Made by a program: the position numbers and the translations under genes
Assembly: GCF_900590755.1 (NCBI RefSeq)
Contig: NZ_UUOC01000001.1
Span: 372,001 to 436,000, forward strand
Length of the DNA: 64,000 nt
Reading direction: 5' to 3'
DNA from: Pseudomonas viridiflava
Lineage (GTDB): Bacteria; Pseudomonadota; Gammaproteobacteria; Pseudomonadales; Pseudomonadaceae
Notes under the pieces: model-generated
What the model saw: the letters and a program-made list of their open reading frames with translations, nothing else
What the model was told of the DNA's origin: nothing
Databases searched by the model: none
Shown here: piece after piece, positions 59,963-64,000 of the stretch
Layout: each line of letters opens with the position of its first letter
How positions within the stretch are numbered: the first letter of the stretch is position 1

Positions 59963-61307
59963 GGAGAACCTCTTTCGTCGAGGACGGGTTCAGGGGTTTC
60001 AAGCTGTAAGTTTGTGGTGATGGTGAAGCGCTGGGGCGATATACCTTATGCAGGTCTTGCAGCGCGTGGCCCAGTTCAGGAACAGCGTCGGGACCAGATC
60101 CCGAACGGCCGTAAACCCTTTCAAGGCAGTGCTGAAGCCGCTTGATGAAGGATGCGTCGTGCTCCATCAGAAAACTGCCCAGATCAACATGCCCCGAACT
60201 GCGCCGGACCCACAGATACAGACCATCGAGCCTCAGTGGCCGCGACGTGATCTGGCGACGCGTCAGTTGCCAGGCGTAATCCGCCGAGTCCAGCCAGGCG
60301 CGTCTGCGTTGCTCGTGCAGTTGCCGCCAATCGGCCATGAGCGAGCGGGCCCAGGGCCAGAGGAAGTAGACAGATAGAGCACCGACTAGCAGCGCTGCCA
60401 GGAGCACCAACCAGTGACGAGCAATGCTCACCTGAGCGCTGTGCTTGAGTGCGCGTAGGTCTTCGGCCACTGAGAACGGCGCCTGATAACCCGCGCCAGC
60501 TTGGACCCCAACAGTGACTTCCGGGACCGATGCCACATGCATCTTTTGATCCACCGAACTCCACCAGCGCAGCTCGATGGCGGGCAACTGAAAACTGCCC
60601 TGCTCGGAAATCCGGTAGATAACGGCGTCTTCCCGCGCCCCGCCACTGACCCCGCCGCGCCCGTCGTTTAGCGGATGCACAGTGGGTGGCTGGACATAAC
60701 GGTTCAGGCCTTTTACCGGCGCAAAAACCGTAGCCGGAATCAACATTGCTTGTCCACCGACAGCGCGAATTTGCACCTGGCGGGTGAGGCTATCGCCTAC
60801 CCGAAGTGGCTCATGGGAGGTGCCGATTTTCTGGGTGAGCTCCACCTCTTGCGCCACCAGCACCTGTTCTTCACCGGTAACCCCAGCCGGTTGCACGGCA
60901 GTGAAACGCAGCGCCGGCGTGTTCACTTCCACCGTGCCCTGGCCCTGCCCTGGCGTTACACGAAGGGTCAGCGCCGGAATCTGGTACTCCTGAGCATACT
61001 GGGGGGTGATCTGGTAGGCGTAACGCAAGCCGAAGAGACTCGTCCCCCCCTGCTTCTCGGTCAGATGCAGCGCCTCACCGCCAGGCGCAGCGACCACTGC
61101 GCCATCCAGAACCAGGGTTGGCAATTCAGGGGGTGAGCTGAACCAGGTATCCACCAGCACATCTATCTGCAATGCCACAGTGCCGCCGACCACGGCTTTA
61201 TCGGCATTGAGCAATTCGGCGCGCGCTATGACCCGGGGCGTGACCTGAGGCGCGGCGTACGTCAGCGCCGGTAGCAGCAACAGCAGGCCCAGCACTATGC
61301 GGCTCAT
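59931..61307 (-). CDS. BatD-like membrane-anchored protein
   Basis: 458 residues. A signal peptide ('LGLLLLLPALTYA') precedes immunoglobulin-like periplasmic repeats ('GGTVALQIDVLVDTWFSSPPELPTLVLDG', 'PLRVGDSLTRQVQIRAVGGQAMLIPATVFAPVKGLNRY'). One membrane helix (about 318-340, 'ARHWLVLLAALLVGALSVYFLWPW') and a cytoplasmic tail of about 110 residues follow. This is the BatD ('oxygen tolerance') plan, found beside MoxR ATPases and VWA proteins; the function is poorly known. The ATG at 61307 overlaps the VWA-TPR stop (ATGA). Confidence 0.87.
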   Translation of the reverse strand: MSRIVLGLLLLLPALTYAAPQVTPRVIARAELLNADKAVVGGTVALQIDVLVDTWFSSPPELPTLVLDGAVVAAPGGEALHLTEKQGGTSLFGLRYAYQITPQYAQEYQIPALTLRVTPGQGQGTVEVNTPALRFTAVQPAGVTGEEQVLVAQEVELTQKIGTSHEPLRVGDSLTRQVQIRAVGGQAMLIPATVFAPVKGLNRYVQPPTVHPLNDGRGGVSGGAREDAVIYRISEQGSFQLPAIELRWWSSVDQKMHVASVPEVTVGVQAGAGYQAPFSVAEDLRALKHSAQVSIARHWLVLLAALLVGALSVYFLWPWARSLMADWRQLHEQRRRAWLDSADYAWQLTRRQITSRPLRLDGLYLWVRRSSGHVDLGSFLMEHDASFIKRLQHCLERVYGRSGSGPDAVPELGHALQDLHKVYRPSASPSPQTYSLKPLNPSSTKEVLHENARPASAR

Positions 61308-62887
61308 TGTGGGTCCTCGCTGCCAGCGCTTTGTAGCAGGAATTTTTGTTTGAGGAACATCGCGGGCGACGTCGTCAGATTGTCCAGCCACTGTTGATCC
61401 GAACTGGCCCTCTTGACCTTGGTTTCAATCTGCTTGCCGCCCTTGCCTGTATTGTCGAATTTGACCTCATCAGGTTTTTCATCCGGCGGTCCTGCCTGCT
61501 GCTGGTCGTCGCGATCCTTGAGCAACGCCTGAGCCAGCGCCAGGTTAACCGTGGCTTCGGGAAACGCCGGTTGCAACTTCAAGGCATGCTCGTAGGCAGC
61601 AATGGCTTCGGAAAAATGAGACAGGCGCACGTGACTGTTGCCCAGGTAAAAATACGCGGGCGCCGTGTCCACTTCTGCAAAGCTGGCCAGTGCCGCCTGG
61701 AAATCCGCGGCCTGGTACGCGGCGATTCCTTTCCAGTAAGGGTCGCTGAAAAGCTTCGCCGCTTGTGGGTACTGGTGATGCTCGAACGCCCAGCGGCCTT
61801 GCTGATCCGAAGTGAAAAAGGCGTCGGCCAACGTGCTCGCATAAACCGAAGGCGACAGCGAGCCAGCGCCGCACGTGAACAACAGAACGGCGAGCCAATG
61901 GATACGCCAGCCACGCCGAATGGTCAGCAAGGCAATCAGCAGCACGGGCCAGCACAGCCAATACCCGGCATCTTTCCAATGCAGCACATTTGCGTCATCG
62001 GCAGCCGCCTGAAAGTGCTGCTGGGCGTGCAACTCGATCCAGTCAAGATCGTCATTATCAAGCGTCAGACTGCCCAGCGGGGCATCCGCTGCCTTGGACA
62101 GTCGCTGCAATGCCTCGGCATCGAAATGGGCCAGTACCGGCCGGCCGTTGTTATCGATGAGTGGCTGTCCATCGCGACCGCTGATCACTCCGCCATCCTT
62201 CATACCAACGGCCATGACCAGCACCTGCAGGTCACTGCCAGCCAGACGCTGCTCGATCATGGGAAACTGTTTTTCATCCGCCCCATCAGTGACCAGCAGC
62301 AACGTGCCCGGAGTATCAGACCCCAGCAGACGCTTTGCCTCGTCGATCACGCCGAGTACATCCTTGCCTGGCGCTGTAATCAAATCACTGCTCAATGCCT
62401 GCAAATAGGTATCGAGCAGCGCTGGATCTTCAGTGGCGGGCATGACCAGATGCGCGGTCCCCGCATAAGCGATCAATGCGGTGCGTGCACCTGCACGGCG
62501 CTGGATCAGGTCGTGCAACTTCTGTTTGGCGGCACCCAGCCGTGACGGTTGAAGATCATCGGCGTCCATCGACTGCGATAGATCCAGTGCAATGATCAGC
62601 GGTGCGCGATTCTCCAGGAAGTCGGGGCGATCCTGGCGCCAGGTGGGGCCAGCAGCTGCCACACCGCCCGTGATCAGGATGGCCGCAAACAGATAGACAG
62701 GACGCACACGAGGCTGGACTTTGGGGGTGATGACCAAGTGAGTAATCAGGTGAGATGCGATCACGCCATTGAGGCGTCGTGACAGATCATGGCGACGCAA
62801 CCACAGCATCGGCAACAACACGCCGGGAAGAATCAGCAGCAGCCACAACGGGCGCAAAAAATGAAATGCACTCAGATCAATCTGCAT
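61304..62887 (-). CDS. VWA-domain protein with TPR repeats (BatB/BatC fusion type)
   Basis: 527 residues. Two N-terminal membrane helices lead into a von Willebrand A domain (about 85-290) with the metal site 'ALDLSQSMD', 'AYAGTAHLVMPATED' and 'LLVTDGADE'. Two further membrane helices lie near 305-350. A TPR region (about 370-460) includes 'APAYFYLGNSHVRLSHFSEAIAAYEHALKLQPAFPEATVNLALAQALL'. The tail is charged. It would assemble with BatA and BatD at the inner membrane. It begins one base after the BatA stop codon and overlaps BatD at its end. Confidence 0.9.
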   Translation of the reverse strand: MQIDLSAFHFLRPLWLLLILPGVLLPMLWLRRHDLSRRLNGVIASHLITHLVITPKVQPRVRPVYLFAAILITGGVAAAGPTWRQDRPDFLENRAPLIIALDLSQSMDADDLQPSRLGAAKQKLHDLIQRRAGARTALIAYAGTAHLVMPATEDPALLDTYLQALSSDLITAPGKDVLGVIDEAKRLLGSDTPGTLLLVTDGADEKQFPMIEQRLAGSDLQVLVMAVGMKDGGVISGRDGQPLIDNNGRPVLAHFDAEALQRLSKAADAPLGSLTLDNDDLDWIELHAQQHFQAAADDANVLHWKDAGYWLCWPVLLIALLTIRRGWRIHWLAVLLFTCGAGSLSPSVYASTLADAFFTSDQQGRWAFEHHQYPQAAKLFSDPYWKGIAAYQAADFQAALASFAEVDTAPAYFYLGNSHVRLSHFSEAIAAYEHALKLQPAFPEATVNLALAQALLKDRDDQQQAGPPDEKPDEVKFDNTGKGGKQIETKVKRASSDQQWLDNLTTSPAMFLKQKFLLQSAGSEDPQ

Positions 62888-62888
62888 T

Positions 62889-63887
62889 TCAGGCCTCCGC
62901 TCGTGTGCGGTTCGACGCACTTGAAGCCATGCGCACCCAGAACACCGCGAACAACTGGCACGCGGTCAAAAACAGCACACCCAGCCCCAGCGGAATCCAG
63001 AACAGATCGCGCTTGGGTTGATGGCTGAACGTTTTCACTTCGTGCGGCGTGATCTGATCAAGGGTCGCGTAAACCTGTTGCAGCGCTGTTCGATCCCTGG
63101 CCTGGAAGGCACGCCCCCCGGTCGTGCGGGCAATGACTTGCAGGGTCTGCAAATCGACCTTGGCCTCGCCACTGCCTTGGGGGTCGCCGATTCCGATGGT
63201 GTGAACGACGATGCCCCGCTCACTGGCCATCTTGGCTGCGTGACCGGGGCTGATGGCGCTGCCGGTGTCATTGCCATCGGTCAACAGGATGAGCACCTTT
63301 TCCTGCTCGTGGGCCTGATCAAGCAGCTTGATCGTCAGACCTATCGCGTCACCCAGCGCGGTATTGGGGCCCGCCATGCCAATCCGGGTGTCCTCCAACA
63401 GCAGCAGGAGGCTGGCATGGTCCAGGGTCAGGGGTGCCTGGGCATAGGCCCCCGTGCCAAATACGATCAGGCCGATCCGGTCGTCCTTGCGCTGCGCAAT
63501 GAAGTCACGCACCACCGCTTTCACTGCCGACAGCCGATCGATGAGGCGCCCATCAGGGGCCGTGTAATCCTGGGTCTGCATTGACTGCGAGATATCAAGG
63601 GCAAGCATGAGGTCGCGGATCGGTTGCTCACGTACCAAGGGCTTTTCCACCAGCACGGGTCTCGCGCAGGCCACCAACACCAGCATCCAGACCAGTAAAT
63701 TAAGGGGTAACTGCCATCGGCCCTGACTGCCTGCGCTGCCCGGCTTGTGTCCTACTGCCTGAGTCATCGCCTTGAAAAAGGGTACCCGTAAAGCGCTGCC
63801 CGCTTCCCGATATTCGGCCTGCCAGCGATAAGCCAGCCAAGGGAGCGGGATAAGCAGAAACAGCCATGGGTATTCAAATTGCCACAT
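62889..63887 (-). CDS. BatA-like VWA-domain membrane protein
   Basis: 332 residues. 'MWQFEYPWLFLLIPLPWLAYRW' is the usual first membrane helix, and a second lies at about 61-77. The VWA metal site is 'LALDISQSMQ' (about 95-104), then 'LIVFGTGAYAQAPLTLD' and 'LILLTDGNDTGSAISP'. A last membrane helix ('LFWIPLGLGVLFLTACQLFAVFW') is near the C-terminus. The ATG at 63887 lies 14 bases inside the preceding DUF4381 gene. BatA proteins are thought to work with a MoxR-type ATPase, whose gene would lie to the right of the window. Confidence 0.9.
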   Translation of the reverse strand: MWQFEYPWLFLLIPLPWLAYRWQAEYREAGSALRVPFFKAMTQAVGHKPGSAGSQGRWQLPLNLLVWMLVLVACARPVLVEKPLVREQPIRDLMLALDISQSMQTQDYTAPDGRLIDRLSAVKAVVRDFIAQRKDDRIGLIVFGTGAYAQAPLTLDHASLLLLLEDTRIGMAGPNTALGDAIGLTIKLLDQAHEQEKVLILLTDGNDTGSAISPGHAAKMASERGIVVHTIGIGDPQGSGEAKVDLQTLQVIARTTGGRAFQARDRTALQQVYATLDQITPHEVKTFSHQPKRDLFWIPLGLGVLFLTACQLFAVFWVRMASSASNRTRAEA

Positions 63888-64000
63888 GGTGAGCCTCGAT
63901 CCATCGCCGACACAGGCTGAGTAATTCACGCAGCTGTTCAGTCTTCAGTGCAGCCACACGCTCGCTGGGTTGATAGGCCAAGTCAGCGAGTTGCCTCGCC
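63874..64000 (-). CDS. DUF4381-family protein, C-terminal fragment at window edge
   Basis: Only the last 41 residues are in the window ('LADLAYQPSERVAALKTEQL', then 'RELLSLCRRWIEAHHVAI'). The length before the stop, the position directly before batA and the 'RWIEAHH' ending fit the small DUF4381 membrane protein usually found between the DUF58 and BatA genes. It overlaps the batA start by 14 bases. The family is inferred mostly from context. Confidence 0.65.
   Translation of the reverse strand, partial: ARQLADLAYQPSERVAALKTEQLRELLSLCRRWIEAHHVAI

Noticed and set aside
61346..62545. Plus-strand open frame of 399 codons
   Set aside because: Entirely antisense to the VWA-TPR gene, whose domains are clear; composition is that of a complement frame.

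Overview
The window reads as chromosomal DNA of a Pseudomonas of the fluorescens/syringae lineage. This is inferred from the moderately GC-rich coding style, the density of LysR, TetR and HxlR regulator pairs, the typical Pseudomonas REP/REPIN repeat near 39.5 kb, a BdlA-like soluble PAS-PAS chemotaxis transducer, and clear Pseudomonas-type proteins (HutF, an NodT-type outer-membrane factor, TspO, a DUF3772 mechanosensitive channel, the Bat/VWA genes). I see no rRNA, tRNA, CRISPR array, insertion sequence, integrase or plasmid function. About 58 protein genes are supported, two of them cut by the window edges.

Layout. 0-7 kb: a chemotaxis-type transducer with a good FliA (sigma-28) promoter, an AraC regulator, a histidine phosphatase, then two regulator/reductase pairs (HxlR with an NmrA-like reductase, LysR with a quinone oxidoreductase). 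7.3-11.8 kb: a leftward operon of IclR regulator, one-permease polar amino-acid ABC transporter and formiminoglutamate deiminase HutF. 12-18.4 kb: a tripartite RND efflux system with its TetR repressor; both outward promoters carry the same 24-bp operator. 18.4-23.9 kb: a DUF72 protein and a truncated helix-hairpin-helix protein, divergent from a rightward set of a haem-oxygenase-like di-iron oxidase, an NPPY-type methyltransferase, an EthD-type protein and a small heat-shock protein. I regard this rightward set as the best candidate for an undescribed pathway.

24-37 kb is an accessory stretch of small detoxification and export modules: OsmC, HxlR/GST, LysE, a second GST, TetR/MFS, LysR/NmrA, a quinate/shikimate-type module (LysR, MHS-family carrier, type II dehydroquinase) and a DHA2 exporter. 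Many have a palindrome between the divergent genes that fits the operator of the local regulator. 37-46 kb holds a class III aminotransferase, a MocR/TauR-type regulator, a polar amino-acid ABC transporter, an IsfD-like sulfoacetaldehyde reductase and a TauE/IsfE-like exporter. I read these as a pathway that takes nitrogen from taurine (or a close analogue) and discards the carbon and sulfonate as isethionate. The REP elements lie inside this locus.

46-64 kb is envelope biology: a small conserved protein, TspO, a lipoprotein and a large MscS-type channel, then a long leftward run. In transcription order this run is DUF4381 (partial), BatA-type VWA, VWA-TPR, BatD, secreted HAD phosphatase, arylsulfatase, MFS/spermidine-synthase fusion, DUF2092, an Asn-rich exported protein, a FadL-type barrel and a second outer-membrane barrel. 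The first five overlap or abut tightly, which suggests that the Bat complex and the secreted hydrolases are expressed together.
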